The notes: generated by a model from the sequence alone, not told the origin. DNA of 64,000 nucleotides from Serinus canaria (GCF_022539315.1 NC_066337.1:6230861-6294860); one strand, 5' to 3'. Positions 44,131 to 56,289 are shown, numbered from the stretch's first letter. Translations and numbers: made by a program.

Positions 44131-47100
44131 GCAGCCTCCCACATAACCACATGGAAACCAACAGGGAAGAGTAAACCAGAAATAAACCCATTCTGGGGGG
44201 TTGAGAGAAAAATACCCACCAGGATAATTGGGAGGGATGTACAGAGAGGCAGCAACTGAACACACAGTCACATCTCCAAAAAAAAAAAATTATAAAAAAA
44301 TTACAATGCTAAAAATACCCAGGTGAAGGACAGCAAGAGAAAACATGATTGAAGCAGAACAATTGGGAGAGGAGTTAATAGTTATTAGCAATCACTTCAG
44401 ATTGAATATAGGTTGGTTTTGTAACAGCACAGGGGATGATGCATCTGACAGGACTTAAACAATTGCCTCCCCCTTCCCCAGAGGATCTCGCTGGCAGAGC
44501 CTGGCACTCACTGCTCCGTGCCCCTGCTCCTCAGGAGCTGCTGCTAAAAGTTTTTATTTATAAAAGTTTGATCCCAGACAAAGCTTTCCAAACCTATATT
44601 CCAATCCTCAATACATTTTAACCTTCAGCCCACTGCATTTTCTCTTGTGGCCTTAGAAAAATCCCCCTGGGAGGCCGAAGTTCCTCCAGTCTGGGATCTT
44701 TTTATCCCGTTCTGCCTTTGCCTGGGCAGGAGTGTGAGAATGGAGAAATGTTTGTGGTGTTTCTGCAAACACTCCCCCATCACCCAACTGTGCTGTGCCA
44801 GCCTGCTTTCTGTGCATGCATTAACAATCTGTGGACTTCTTTTCCCTGGAACTGCAATTCCCCAGGGTCCCCAGCACTTGGGAACGTTCTGCATCCAGAC
44901 ATCAGTGCCAGAGCTTTCCAGCTCAGTGTTCACTGTCCTGCACCTCCTGGCATGGAATATCAGCTCTGGGCACGTGGGAAATCCAAAGCTGAGGCCCAGA
45001 TTTCCTCGGTGCTCACAAGGAATTTGTGCACAGAGGGTGAAATTGAAAACGAGTTATCCTGAAGGGATTGTGAGGGGCGTGAGCCAAATCCATCCTGCTC
45101 ACAACTGGAGAGCTACAAAACCTTGAGGATGAATGTTTTTCAAAGGGTTTTTTTTTTTTTTTTTTTGGCTGCTGTTTTAGGGAATTTGTGTCTGGTGATT
45201 GTTCAGAATGATCCTTGTGGGCCCCTCCAGCTCAGGATATTCCTGGTTCCATCAGCTTCACTTGCAGCCCCAGAGCTGAAGTACCCAGAGGAGGGAGGGT
45301 GGAGATTTGCTGGTTTAGAGGAGAGGATGGGTTTGGGAGAAGAGCACCCAGGGAATGGCCCTTTCTGTGCCAGGCCTTGCCCCAGAGGGGGAACAGCTTT
45401 GTCACAGTCCTGCCTGCTCTGAGCTGCTCTGAGCTGCTCACTGAGCTTCTGCTGCTGCTGCAGCTGCATCCCCCAGCAGGTTTGTCCCTGCTGTGAACCC
45501 TGCCCGGTGCCTGCAGCCTGGAGCAGCCTGGAGCAGCCTGGAGCAGCCAGGGCAGGGCAGGGGACCATGCCAGGCACATCCATGAGGTGCCAGGAGGGCA
45601 GAGCTGTGTCCCTGCCAGGCAGGGCTGAGCACACCAAGGGCACCAAGGATATGTTGGAGGAGTTTCTGAACATCCTGTGTCTTGCTGCCTGGCACGGGGG
45701 CACAGAGGGGACACCTGTGCCTCTGCTGGCACCTCTGTGGGGACAAATCCCTCAATCCCCACGGCCAGGCAGGCTCAGGGGGGGATCCCCCTCAGTTCAG
45801 GCTGATTTGGGGCATGGGAGCAGCATCAGGACGGGCACAGGGGACACTGGGTGGCCACTGATCCCATCCTCAGCCTGGCCAAGCCTTTCCTGCAGGGTGG
45901 CAGTGACACAGGAGCAGAATGTCACAGGGAAGGAGCTCTTAAACCCACACTGACTGCTCTCCTGCTTTTGTGGGGTCACAGGCTTCTCTCTAAAGCCTGA
46001 AGCTTGCACATTTTCTTCTCCAGTGGGGCAGGGAAGCTCTTCCCCACACACAGTGTGTGTGCCCATTGAAGTTGGGTGGAAATGTGGAAAGCACAGCAGA
46101 TTTCACACAAGGGTTCATCAGTCAGTAGGAAACTCTCTTACAAAACTCTGCTCAGAAGTGAAGAAGGAAGGCTTGAACGTAACAGAATTTCTGCAGCATG
46201 GAATAGAAGTTAAAGGGGGGAATAACAAAAACTCCAGCAGTCTTTACTTGATGGAGTCAGAAATAGTGCCAAGAGTTTTTTTCTAGATTACTACAAGCAA
46301 TTACTTCAAAAGAGATAAACCCAGGGGTTTGAGTTTTGAATACCACTGAGTGTAAGAACAATAATGCCAGGAAAGCCTGAGCACACAGGAGAGCCAGCCC
46401 ACGCTGCTCAGCGTGTGTAACCTACCTGACCAGCTCCACTATCACCTGGTTATTTATAAAACAAGCCAGGCTGTTTTCCTTTTCAACTTGGAGCTCCACT
46501 CGAGCAGCAGTGATTCATGCTCCACACACAGGCTGGGAGCTCTGCAGTTCCACGCCTGGCATGTGGGAAAGCCAGGATGGGAGAGAGACTTGAGAATTAC
46601 AGAGTGGGGATGTGTGATCAACCTACAGACAACAGCTTGGACCAAAAATGCTCCAGGGCTGAACAGGACCCAGCACCAGCCTGGAGCTGGGTTCCCTGCC
46701 CTAAAGCCACACTTTGCACTGCTTTGGATGGAACTCAGAACTGGGGGGGAATGGGGAAAAATAGAATTAAGATTGAGACAAAGGTTGAAAACCTCACAGA
46801 AAATCTGCTTGCAGCATTCAGAGAAGAATTTCTGGAGGTTTCCCTCCAGTGGTTCTTCAGGAAAGGGCGACAGATCCCCTGTTCTCCACTGGGGAGGATT
46901 GCTCTGCATCAGGATTGGAGCTGAGCACGAAGTCTGAAAGGATGCCAGCTTTGCTTTACCAGATGTAAAAGAATGAGTGTGGTAAGAGGAAAAAAGAGTG
47001 TTTTCCCTCAAATAATTTGACTGAACAATCTCGTTCCTTGGGGAGCTGGAATGTACCCACATTGTATCCTCTGCACACATCCTCCTCCTCCACTTCTCCC

Positions 47101-47139
47101 TGTCACTCTCTCTCCATTGTGTCTGTGCGAGAGCAACGT

Positions 47140-47440
47140 TTAACATCAAACTTCTAAAAACGAGCCGAGCTTCCCAGCAACTCCAAATGCCTCTTTAGCA
47201 TACAATAACAACTGTTTGTTGCTTTGCAGTGAGTGGTTTAGATGAGAAATGAGACAGCCTGAATTTCAGTTTGAAAACCCGCTCTCGCCTCTTGTCTCGC
47301 GGAAGGGAACAGCTTAATGGATCCTCTTGGTGTAATGACAAATATTTTCCTTTTTCTCCTGTCTTTATTTACATCTCTCGGCTGTGGTGATCACAGCAGC
47401 CGCCGCTGTCTGTGTTCCCTCACCAGGACATTCACAGCAT
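47140..47440. promoter_or_regulatory. Candidate promoter-proximal element near the CpG island
   Basis: Repeat-free sequence immediately beside the island, with AGCATACAATAACAACTGTT, TTAATGGATCC and GGTGATCACAGC motifs. It would lie within the first 1 kb of DRD2 intron 1. Confidence 0.3.
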
Positions 47441-47750
47441 CCCTATTTCTGGAAGAAAAGCACAACACCAATCTCTTACCTTCAAGCCATATGAATCCCT
47501 CGAGCAGAGGTGTGAGTACTTTGTGCCAAATAAATCCAAAACGCCACAACTCTCCACCGTGGCTTTTCCCAAGCTCTCCCAGGCTCTCGGGCAGACTTCT
47601 CGGTGTTCAGCATCCACGCAGGAGCAGAGGAGCAAAAAGAAAGGCAATCACCTGCCTGACCCTGCCAGCCGGGAGCGGGGCGGGTGGAACTCGCCGTGGG
47701 TAACCCGGGCTGGGCACTGCTGGAACTTCAGGAGCTCGGGAAGCGCTTCG

Positions 47751-47822
47751 GCTCCCCGGGAATGCCTCGGCTCCCCGGGAATGCCTCGGCTCCCCGGGAA
47801 TGCCTCAGCTCCCCGGGGCCAG
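47751..47822. repeat. 19-bp CpG-rich tandem repeat
   Basis: Four copies of GCTCCCCGGGAATGCCTCG at 47751, 47770, 47789 and 47808, each with the palindrome CCCGGG. Within the CpG island. Confidence 0.92.
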
Positions 47823-48061
47823 GCTCCCCCGCAGCAATTCGCTGTCCATCCCTTCAGCACACGGCCGGCTGGCGAGGCAGCAGCTCCGGCTCCATTTCCC
47901 GGAGCCCAGGCTTGGCTAGCGGCTGAGCAGAGCCGCCCCTTCCTCCCACGGACAGATCCCAACAACCTGTTTCCACTCCGGCTCCCTTCTCCGGCCGCGG
48001 GATGCGAATTCCCGCAGCGCTTCCCCCTCTGCCTCGCCCGCCGCTGCCGCTGCCGCTGCTG

Positions 48062-48108
48062 CGGGGAGGGGAGGGGAGGGAAGGGAAGGGAAGGGGAGGG
48101 GAGGGGGC
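48062..48108 (+). promoter_or_regulatory. Purine tract with quadruplex/triplex potential in the CpG island
   Basis: About 47 bp of uninterrupted GGGGA/GGGA repeats on the + strand. Meets the four-G-run pattern many times over and is a polypurine mirror-repeat type. It lies about 30-80 bp inside the intron from the proposed DRD2 exon 1 donor. Confidence 0.5.
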
Positions 48109-48390
48109 GAAGTTTCCTCCCCCGAATCCCACGGACTCACCCCGGCGGGGATGGGCGGCTCCAGCCCCGGGGATGCGGCACCGGCACCGGCCCCGGCACC
48201 GGGACAGCGCCGGGCGGAGCGCGGGGCCGGGGCCGGGGGGGCGGGGGGGCTCAGCCGCCCCCAGCGCAGCCCCGGAGAGAGGAGCGAGATGGGTTCCCAC
48301 CCCCAGGAACCCCTCGGGGGGGAGCGGCCCTTCCCTGAGGGCTGCCCTGCCCCGCGCAGAGCTCCTAGGTGAGCGCCGGGGGTGCTCGGA

Positions 48391-48598
48391 CAGAGATGCT
48401 CGGTCAGGGATGCTGGGTCAGAGATTCTCTGCCAGGGATGCTGGGTCAGAGATTCTCTGCCAGGGATGTTCGGTCAGAGATTCTCTGCCAGGAATTCTTT
48501 GCCAGGGATGCTCACTAAGGGATGCTCGGCCCGGGATGCTCACTCGGGGATGCTCGCCCAGGGATGCTCTGCCAGGGATGCTCGGCCAGGGACGCTCC
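48391..48598. repeat. 15/30-bp minisatellite at CpG-island edge
   Basis: Repeats of CAGGGATGCTSGGTCAGAGA and TTCTCTGC change into shorter AGGGATGCTCGGCC units. On the proposed DRD2 orientation it lies immediately upstream of exon 1. Confidence 0.85.
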
Positions 48599-49479
48599 CG
48601 TGCTCCCGGAGCGCTGGCACCCTCTGAGCGCCAAGGTTAGCGCTGTCCCCGCGTGTGCACAGCTGTGGCACGGCAGGGAAAGCACAGAATGGCCCCCCAG
48701 CACGGCAGGGAAAGCTCGGAGTGGCCCCCAGCACGGCAGGAGGGGGTTTCTGTGTAAAAAGCGGGCTGGGGCTGTTTTTGCCGCTGTTCACAGCTCGTAA
48801 AGCCCCGGGGTAAGGGAACAGGGCACCGCGTCCTTCCCAGCCCCTAAAAACCCCGGCTGGAATTCTCAGCTGCGCTCCTTGTTTAAACACTCCCTGAGCT
48901 GGCACAGAGATCTCTTTGCAATTCAAATACCAAGAGAAACCATTTCCTGAGCGTGTGGCCGCACTTGCGATATTTTCATATCTTTTTATAGTTTAATATC
49001 CCTAACAGCAGCTCACCTCCAGAGCACTGGCAGTCCCTCATCTGAAGGGTCTCTCTATTTCTCCAGTAATTGCTCCAAACCTTTCCTGAATGTATTTTTC
49101 GTATCACCAAACAGTCCCAGACAAGGAGAGAACAGAGTGAAACCCTTCTGTGGTGAGGCTTTAAAGAAATTCAGTTTCTGGGGGGTTTTCTCCAAATGAG
49201 TGGATCTCAAATGCTGCTTTCGACCTCTCTGGGTGGTGGAACCCTAAATCTCCTGGGATGTTGCATTCCTGAGCTGCTGTGTGTACTCTCTTGACTTTCT
49301 GAGTCATCTGCAGTGCTAAAGTCAGACTGAATTCTCCTGAACTTTCCAAGTGTTACTGCAATAATTTCCTTTTTCTCCGATTTATGTGAGTATTGCAATG
49401 CCAAGGCAGCCAGATGAGCTCAGCATAGAACAATTATTTCTTCTGGAGAGCAGGACAGCAAAAGCTCTCACATGCTTTG

Positions 49480-49740
49480 CTTGCCTCGAACTAAAGATAT
49501 TTATTTAATGGATGGCCAAGACTTCTTTGGGATGTTTACTCCTTCTCTGAGGCCAAGAAGAACCTGTCCTCTCCTTGACTCCTTGGGCTTCCAGTTGGAT
49601 CACAAGAATGTTTTCCATCCAGCTATCCATAAGAAAATCATCTCCAATCTGAGTCGGGAGAGGAGCAATTTAATAACTGAGAGCTGGGCGAGGTGTTTAA
49701 TGGACGAGCTCTGAGTCTCACTGACTCCTTGCCATCTGCC
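49480..49740. promoter_or_regulatory. Candidate non-coding element upstream of DRD2
   Basis: AT-moderate, repeat-free block with GATATTTATTTAATGGATGG. An 80-codon open frame (49472-49714, +) covers it but shows no recognisable domain, so regulatory conservation is the likelier reason for its character if conserved at all. Confidence 0.25.
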
Positions 49741-51670
49741 TCAGCCTGTTGATTTACAGCATTTAACTGCTTGTAAAACTCATCTCTGTGTGGGTTTTTT
49801 TCAGCCCTACTAAAGAAAAGAAGAATTTATTCTTTCCCCTGGAAAACGATGGATTAAAATCATGGCTGGTCTGATGGGAGGTGTGCCACAAATCACATCT
49901 GCCTCTGCCAGAAATGCACCTTGTCTCCGAGTCTGGAATGGGAAGGGCTGGAAAAAACTGTAGGAGACTTTAATCAGGTGATGGAGATGTCCTTAGGAAG
50001 TTTAAAGTGAGATTCATTTCCCTTGCATTCAAGGATTTCAATAAATGCCCTAGAGTCAGATGAATCACGGGAGAAAATAAAGCTCAATAACAAGAAAAGC
50101 AAAGCCAAAACAAAATGAAACTTCAAACCCACGAGTCCATCCTTCTCATAAGGAGCAAAATCTTTTCTTTTCGGGGCTTTTCTGGTTGGTGGAGTGCTGT
50201 TCCTGGGGCAAATATTGGTCAATGTCCTGACTGTTCAGGATTTCCTGACCCTGTGTTCATTTTGTGCTCCTGCACCAGCAGACTCCGAGCAGCACGGGGA
50301 CTGGAGGGGACCAGGGGTCTCCTGCCCTGCCCCACGCCACAGAAAAGGGGAATGCCAGTGGGATATCAGCCCCTGACTGTGAGATCATTCATTCTTTTGC
50401 TGCTCTGCCACAGGCTGCTGGTGTGGAAAGCTTTGAAGAGAGCTCTGAGGTCCTGAGTGATGATTTGACTCCTCTGATGAGAGGAGCAGTTGGACACAAA
50501 TGCTGAAGAGGAAACATTTCTGACACCTCTGGGATAAGGCAGAGGCTTTTAAGGACCAGTCCTGAACTGCAGAATTGATTTCCCTGCAAGTTTATCACAA
50601 CTTTGCTGCTCTCTGTGTCAGGCCTGTCTCTTTCTGGCACCAACATTCAACAAATACAAAAATGGGGAAGATTTTCAGAGCAAGCCCCTTCAGTTTGCAC
50701 TCAGTTCCTCCTCCTGCAGAAACCAGACCCACCCAAGCCCTTGAACACTGATTAACTGGTACAAGAGCATCACACACACTCCTGAATGTTGCTCAGGTAT
50801 CACAGAAAGTGAAAAACGCCAGAAACCCACAAAAACTATCTCAGAACAGTGCAGAGCTTGGTCTGCCTCACTGCAGGGTGCCTGTTATCTCATGGGAGAT
50901 GCCCCAGAGCACCAGTTCTCCAGGCTCCCAAAGTCAGGGGTCAGTGCTGTGCAGCTGGGGAGGGGAGTGGGGAGAATGCAGCAGCCAGCCCAGGCTGCCC
51001 AACCTCCCTGCAGCACCCACAGCCCGGCCCAAACGTGGCATCTGAAATGCCAAATCCCACTCAGGGTGGAAATGCAAGTCCCAGCTCCCCAGTGAGAGCC
51101 CAGCCTGCCTCTGCAGCAGCAGCAGGAGCTGGATGCTGGTGCAGACCCCTCTGGGAGCTGGCAGAGCTCCTCTCCCCCCCGTGCTCCCTCCCAGCCCTGC
51201 TGCAGACTCATCTGGCTGCAGCTTGTGCCACCTTTCTCACAAATCTCTAAATTAGCATCCCTTGCAGATGTTCCCTCCCAGGGCAGGCCTATATCTGACT
51301 CTGGAATAAAAGACCTGCAGCTCAGGAAGGCAGATTAGTCATAATGAGCCTTCTGAACTCGAATGCTCTGCGGTTTTCTCATCTCTTCTGCCAAAACAAG
51401 CAGCACTCCCAGCCCCCTGTGCACACTTGGAGTGGGGAGGGAGCCTTTGCCTTGCTCAGCAGAACAGGCTCCGGGAATTTGGGGCAGAATTGGCTGCTGG
51501 GGGATGATTCTCCCTCTGGGATGGTTCTCTGCCCGTGCCCAGCTCCTCAGCGCTGCCAGAGGCAGCACCCAGGCCTGGCACAGGCTGGCTGCTAATTGCA
51601 GATGTTAAATGCAGCCCTGGGAAATGCAGCTCTGGACACAGCTCTGGATGTGTCTGAGCCCGTCAGGAAG

Positions 51671-51775
51671 TGTCCCACAAAGGAGCTGTGCTTTAATTGT
51701 GTCCCACAAAGGAGCTGTGCTTTAATTGTGTCCCACAAACGAGCTGTGCTTTAATTGTGTCCCACAAACGAGCCT
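51671..51775. repeat. 29-bp tandem repeat, 4 copies
   Basis: TGTCCCACAAASGAGCTGTG plus CTTTAATTG starts at 51671, 51700, 51729 and 51758 (last partial). The first two copies have AAAGG, the last two AAACG. Confidence 0.95.
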
Positions 51776-51825
51776 CACCCCATCCCCAGGACCCTCGGGG
51801 AGGATTTGGTGCCCCAGACCTGCTG

Positions 51826-52310
51826 CACTCCCAGTGCTCTCCCAGTGCATTCCCAGTGCATTCCCAGTACATTCCCAGTCTGTTCCCAGTGCATTCCCAG
51901 AGAACTCCCAGTCATTCCCAGTGCTCTCCCAGTACATTCCCAGAACATTCCCAGTCATTCCCAGTGTGTTCCCAGTGCATTCCCAGTACATTCCCAGTGC
52001 ACCCCCAGTGCATTCCCAGTCTTTCCCAGTGCATTCCCAGTTGTTCCCAGTACATTCCCAGAACATTCCCAGTCATTCCCAGTGTGTTCCCAGTGCATTC
52101 CCAGTACATTCCCAGTGCACCCCCAGTGCATTCCCAGTCTTTCCCAGTGCATTCCCAGTTGTTCCCAGTGCATTCCCAGTACATTCCCAGTCATTCCCAC
52201 TGCATTCCCAGTGCACTGCCAGTTGTTCCCAGTGCATTCCCAGTGCATTTTCAGTGCATTCCCAGTACACCCCCAGTGCATTCCCAGTCTTTCCCAGTGC
52301 ATTCCCGGTG
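51826..52310. repeat. 10-11-bp CATTCCCAGTG minisatellite with 118-bp higher-order unit
   Basis: About 45 short units of (C)ATTCCCAGT(G). A block beginning GAACATTCCCAGTCATTCCC at 51943 recurs at 52061 (118 bp later) unit for unit, and a third, shortened version follows. Nearly G-poor on + and GGG-bearing on -. Confidence 0.95.
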
Positions 52311-53399
52311 TGTTTGAGCCCAGCCCAGCCTGTCCACCAGCCCTGGAGCTGCCTGCACCAGTTCATTCCAAGTGCAGGAAATCAATAGTGCTGGTGTGAG
52401 ATCTCTGCAGGGCCAGGCTGGTATTGATATCCCTGGGAAGGAAATGAATTCTCCTCTCCTTGCACATTCCCCAGCACGGGCCAGGAGGATGCTGTTACTC
52501 CCATCCATCAATAATGTCAATAGTGGGCTCAAAATATTTATCTTTTTTTCCAAAAGCAATCAGCAGAAAGTTCTAAACTGAGAGGGAGGGCTGGAAAATG
52601 GATCTGACCTCCCCATGCCCTGGTTTCCTGGGGAGCACTGGGCACACTTTGGGTTTTCCTCTGTCTTAGCCTGAAGTTAGGGCAGGGTTTTGGACTGCCA
52701 TGGGTGAGGGGTTGACAGATATTTGATATTTTTCAATCAATTGCCATTTCTCAGGTTGTTTTTATCCTCTGAATTGGCCTGTGCAATCCCCACAGGATCT
52801 GACTGGGGAAATGCTCTCGGTGCATACTCAAATAAACCAAAATTTGCTGTGGTGGTGTGTACAGAGCACGGGCTGAGCTCTCTGGAGAGCAAAGCCAGCT
52901 CAGAGCAGGGTCAGTGAGGATTCACCCGTGCTGAAGGGCAGGGCTGGGCACCCCGGGTGGCACAGCACACACCCCTGCCCAGAGCAGCTCTGTGGAGCCT
53001 GAAATCCATCCTCTCTTCATTTCCTTCTTGGGCACAGGGATAAAGGACGTGCTGCTCAAAGGGATTCCGTGGCAGGGCCTTTGTTTCTCCCCACAGGCAA
53101 TATTTTGCAGGACAGATAAGGACAGGAGGAGGAGGATTTCAAAGCACCTGGCTGAGCCCAGGTTATTAATTCTGATTCACCAAAGAGAATTCAGCTCCTT
53201 GCTGCTCCAGCACCCGTGGGGTGGCTCAGGTGCTGTCAGAGCTGTGTCTCACCAGGGAAGCAGAGAAATGTCAGGCTCTGGTGGCCCCAAAATACCTGAG
53301 TGTCCCAGGTGCTGGGTCCTAACTTTCCCAGCTAGAAGGAGAAGACTCTTCCTCTTCCCTCCATCTCTTTGTCTGGTGCTTCCTCTCTGCTAACAAAGG

Positions 53400-53570
53400 C
53401 CCTTGGGAGCCCTGAGTGTTTGCAATCAGCTCGGCAAAATTCACCTGCGTTGCAAGAGCCTCTCCTCTGCCTGCTCTGAGCTGGTTTTCTTTTCTTGCCT
53501 CCTCGTCATTCTCGCAGAGCTCGGCAGCCAGTGAAGACGTGTAATTAGAGTTAATTGTGATTGCTCGGTG
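53400..53570. promoter_or_regulatory. Candidate non-coding element
   Basis: Repeat-free stretch with GTAATTAGAGTTAATTGTGA and a GATTGCTCGGTGATGCAA end (C/EBP- or CRE-like half sites). Composition-based candidate. Confidence 0.3.
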
Positions 53571-54430
53571 ATGCAACAGCCCCCCACTGACTTCAGGGTG
53601 CTTCAGGGAATGGGAAATTCCAGCAGGACAGAGTCCCCACAGCCCTGCAGAGTTTGTCCTGCTCCCCTGCCCGGTCCCAGGGGGAGGTGGCAGTGTCACC
53701 TCGTGAGGTACATTCTGTTTTCTGCTGGTTTTGAGGCTGGTGCTGACAGATCTCTGGAGCTGATCAATGCCCCAGCTGCAATTTTTCCTACCCGGGGCCC
53801 AGGGGGAGGCTGACAACCCTTTGATAGATGATCAAAGCCACTCTTGTCACATCTCACTGCCAAACACCCAGGCCAGAGCTGACTCCTGCCCTTTCTAGGA
53901 TCCACAGCCTCTGGGAATTTTGCCTCCTCGTGCCTCTGTCATGCTGGGATTTCAGAAGGACCTGCAGAAATAACCTGCCTGGCTTGCTGGGGGGGTGGAA
54001 AAAAGGCATTTTAATAGCATTCAAAATCCCTAATTGACATAATTGTGGGCTGCTGTCGTGGCCACTCTGGACAGTAGATGGTGCTTTGCCCTTCTGTGCT
54101 GATGGGGATTCAACTGCTGGAATTTGGGGCAGCACAAATCCCAAATTCCAGCCCCAGCCTCAGGAGGGGACCATCCTGGGCTGGAATCCTCCTTTTTTAC
54201 TGTGAGATGGAAAAGAGCAGAGAGGAGGGGAACAGATGGGCCCTTCCTGGTGCCACACACACATCTCCAGAGTGGGAGGGAAACACCAAACAGCTCCTGG
54301 GAGTGGGGGCTGGGGGCACTTCGGGAGCTGGGGAGGCTCAGAGCCCGGGGAAAGACGGCTGCTGAGCCAGGCAGGAGAGCTGCACTGCTGGGATGAGTGA
54401 AAACCCCAGGGACAGCCACCCACGGGCCAC

Positions 54431-54461
54431 AGTCTGCTGCTGCTGCTGCTGCTGCTGCTGC
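54431..54461. repeat. (CTG)10 trinucleotide repeat
   Basis: Perfect run of about ten CTG units, 40 bp from the CAGCACA array. Not in a recognised exon. Confidence 0.95.
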
Positions 54462-54503
54462 GAGGCTGCCAGACAGAGCCTGGAATAATCACAGAGAATA
54501 ACT

Positions 54504-54918
54504 CAGCACACCCAGCACATCCCAGCACACCCAGCACATCCCAGCACACCCAGCACATCCCAGCACACCCAGCACACCCAGCACATCCCAGTACACCCAG
54601 CACACCCAGCACATCCCAGCACACCCAGCACATCCCAGCACACCCAGCACATCCCAGCACATCCCAGCACACCCAGCACATCCCAGCACACCCAGCACAT
54701 CCCAGCACATCCCATCCCAGCACATCCCAGCACACCCAGCACACCCAGCACATCCCAGCACATCCCAGCACACCCAGCACATCCCAGCACACCCAGCACA
54801 TCCCAGCACATCCCAGCACACCCAGCACATCCCAGCACACCCAGCACATCCCAGCACACCCAGCACATCCCAGCACATCCCATCCCAGCATACCCAGCAC
54901 ATCCCAGCACATCCCAGC
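54504..54918. repeat. 9/10-bp CAGCACAYCC array, about 43 units, G-quadruplex potential on - strand
   Basis: Alternating AGCACACCC (9) and AGCACATCCC (10) units. On the - strand this is GGG-TGTGCT-GGG-ATGTGCT-GGG and so on, with loops of 6-7 nt, so almost every four consecutive units satisfy a quadruplex pattern. Duplicated blocks such as CATCCCATCCCAG (54708, 54875) show internal higher-order copying. Open frames over it are artefacts. Confidence 0.96.
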
Positions 54919-54949
54919 TCCCGGGGCCCTCGGCACATCCTGGACTGCT

Positions 54950-55190
54950 GCCTGCTGCACATGGAATTTGGGATGGAAAGGGAATTTTGGGGTTCTCTCA
55001 GGGCAATTTGCCTGTTCCACTCCAGGAATTTGGGCTGCAAAGGGAATTTTTGGGGTTCCCTGAGGAAAGCTGGCTGTTGCACACAGGGAATATGGATTGG
55101 AAATGGAATTTTTGGGGTTCTCTGAGGGAAGTTGCCTGATTCACCCCATTAATTTGGGATAGAAAGGGATTTTTGGGTTCTCTGAAAGCT
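54950..55190. repeat. ~62-bp tandem repeat, 3.7 copies
   Basis: GGAATTTGGGMTGSAAAGGG plus AATTTTTGGGGTTCTCTGAG and a variable TTGCCTG segment starts near 54963, 55025, 55087 and 55150. Confidence 0.9.
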
Positions 55191-55427
55191 CCACATGCTG
55201 CTGCCAGATCAAACACGAAGGATATCCCTCCTTACCCTGCCCAGCCCTTTATTTCTGTCATTTCTGTCCCCCCAAACTCCTCTTTGGTGCTTTTCTCGTC
55301 CACAGCCGGCCCAAGGTGTGTGTTAATCACCAGGATGAATTTATTGCTGCAGGAGCACTTTGGGAAGGAATCCAGCTCTGCCTGGCAATTTTGGGGTCAG
55401 TGGCCAGTGTTGGGAAGGATGAGAGCT

Positions 55428-56112
55428 TGACAAGAAAGTCTCACAGATATGAGTGCTGGGCAGGAAGATTATTGAATTTGGAGTCTGAAGAAGGAATAGA
55501 AATGGGAGCAAGTTTTGATAGAGAAGAAAGGAATTGCTGAGCCAGCCTGAGTGGGTAACCAAGGAGCAAAGGGTGTGTGAGTGAGAAGGGGTTTTATGGC
55601 TCAGAGCAAAGGACAAACCCACCCCAAACCAGAAGGTGTTTGTACCCAGCACAAAGAGAGCACAGGCAAACAAGGCACAAAGGTGGCAAGGAGAAAAAAG
55701 GGCTCAGAATTTCCCACTGCAAGAAAAGTGAAAAACAACTTCTGGCTGGAACTGAGATGGACTGACTGTGAGTGACTGGAGAGCAGTGCCATGGGTGTGG
55801 GAATGACAGGAGTTAGGAGAGGCTGGAGGTGACAGTGAAGGGACAGATTGGGTCTGCTGGGTGAAGATGCTCAGCAAAGAAAAGGACAGAATGCAATGGA
55901 ACCTAAAGAAAAGTACAGAATGCACTGGAACCTAAACTCAGGGTGTCCAGGCCTGCCTGCAGCTGGAGCTGACAGCTGTGGGCACAGCTCTGTCACCCAC
56001 CACCCTGGGCTGCTGTGACACCTTGGGTACAACAAACTGCATTCTGCAATAAGCTGCATTTTTCAATAAGCTGCATTCTGCAGAGCTGCCTGAGTCCCAC
56101 ATCCCTCCCTTC
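55428..56112 (+). mobile_element. Solo LTR of an endogenous retrovirus, copy B
   Basis: Uninterrupted relative of 13690-14475 (see there). Starts TGACAAGAAAGTCTCACAGA, ends near TGAGTCCCACATCCCTC. The polyadenylation-rich end has diverged more (CAATAAGCTGCATT) than the body. No viral genes beside it. Confidence 0.78.
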
Positions 56113-56289
56113 TCTCTCACTGACCAAGGCTTTAGGGAGCAGCTGCTCCAGCAGGAGCTGTTCCCTTCCTGCCTGCCCTGCACCCAAACCAGCTGGCTCA
56201 GCCTTTCCTGGAGCACAAAACCCTTCCCCAGTCCAGGCTCTCACACCCAGGGCGCTTCCCCAGCTCCTTTTCAGAAATGAGATTCACCA

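Larger units (their letters stand above)
47650..48380. promoter_or_regulatory. DRD2: CpG island, candidate DRD2 promoter and exon 1
   Basis: About 700 bp very rich in CpG and GC, the only such island outside ANKK1 exon 8. On the - strand a strong donor CCGGG|GTGAGTCC has its GT at 48140-48139. An exon ending at 48141 would therefore splice to the coding exon at 28.3 kb, fitting the non-coding first exon and long first intron of DRD2. On the + strand there is also a donor-like CCTAG|GTGAGC at 48369, so a divergent transcript is possible. No coding homology is expected for exon 1, so this rests on position and composition. Confidence 0.5.

Noticed and set aside
48002..48640. 212-codon + strand open frame in the CpG island
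   Set aside because: GC-rich low-complexity Arg/Gly/Pro sequence followed by a repeat; no domain. Kept only as a possible divergent transcript in the findings.
49472..49714. 80-codon open frame upstream of DRD2
   Set aside because: Has a less repetitive composition than most, but no recognisable domain, splice sites or poly(A) signal.
51697..52399. Long overlapping open frames (up to 220 codons) over the CCCAGT array
   Set aside because: The short unit contains no stop in several frames on both strands; low-complexity repeat peptide, no splice or domain evidence.
54160..55082. 286-codon Cys/Trp-rich open frame on the - strand
   Set aside because: Product of the CAGCACA array; openness comes from repeat composition.
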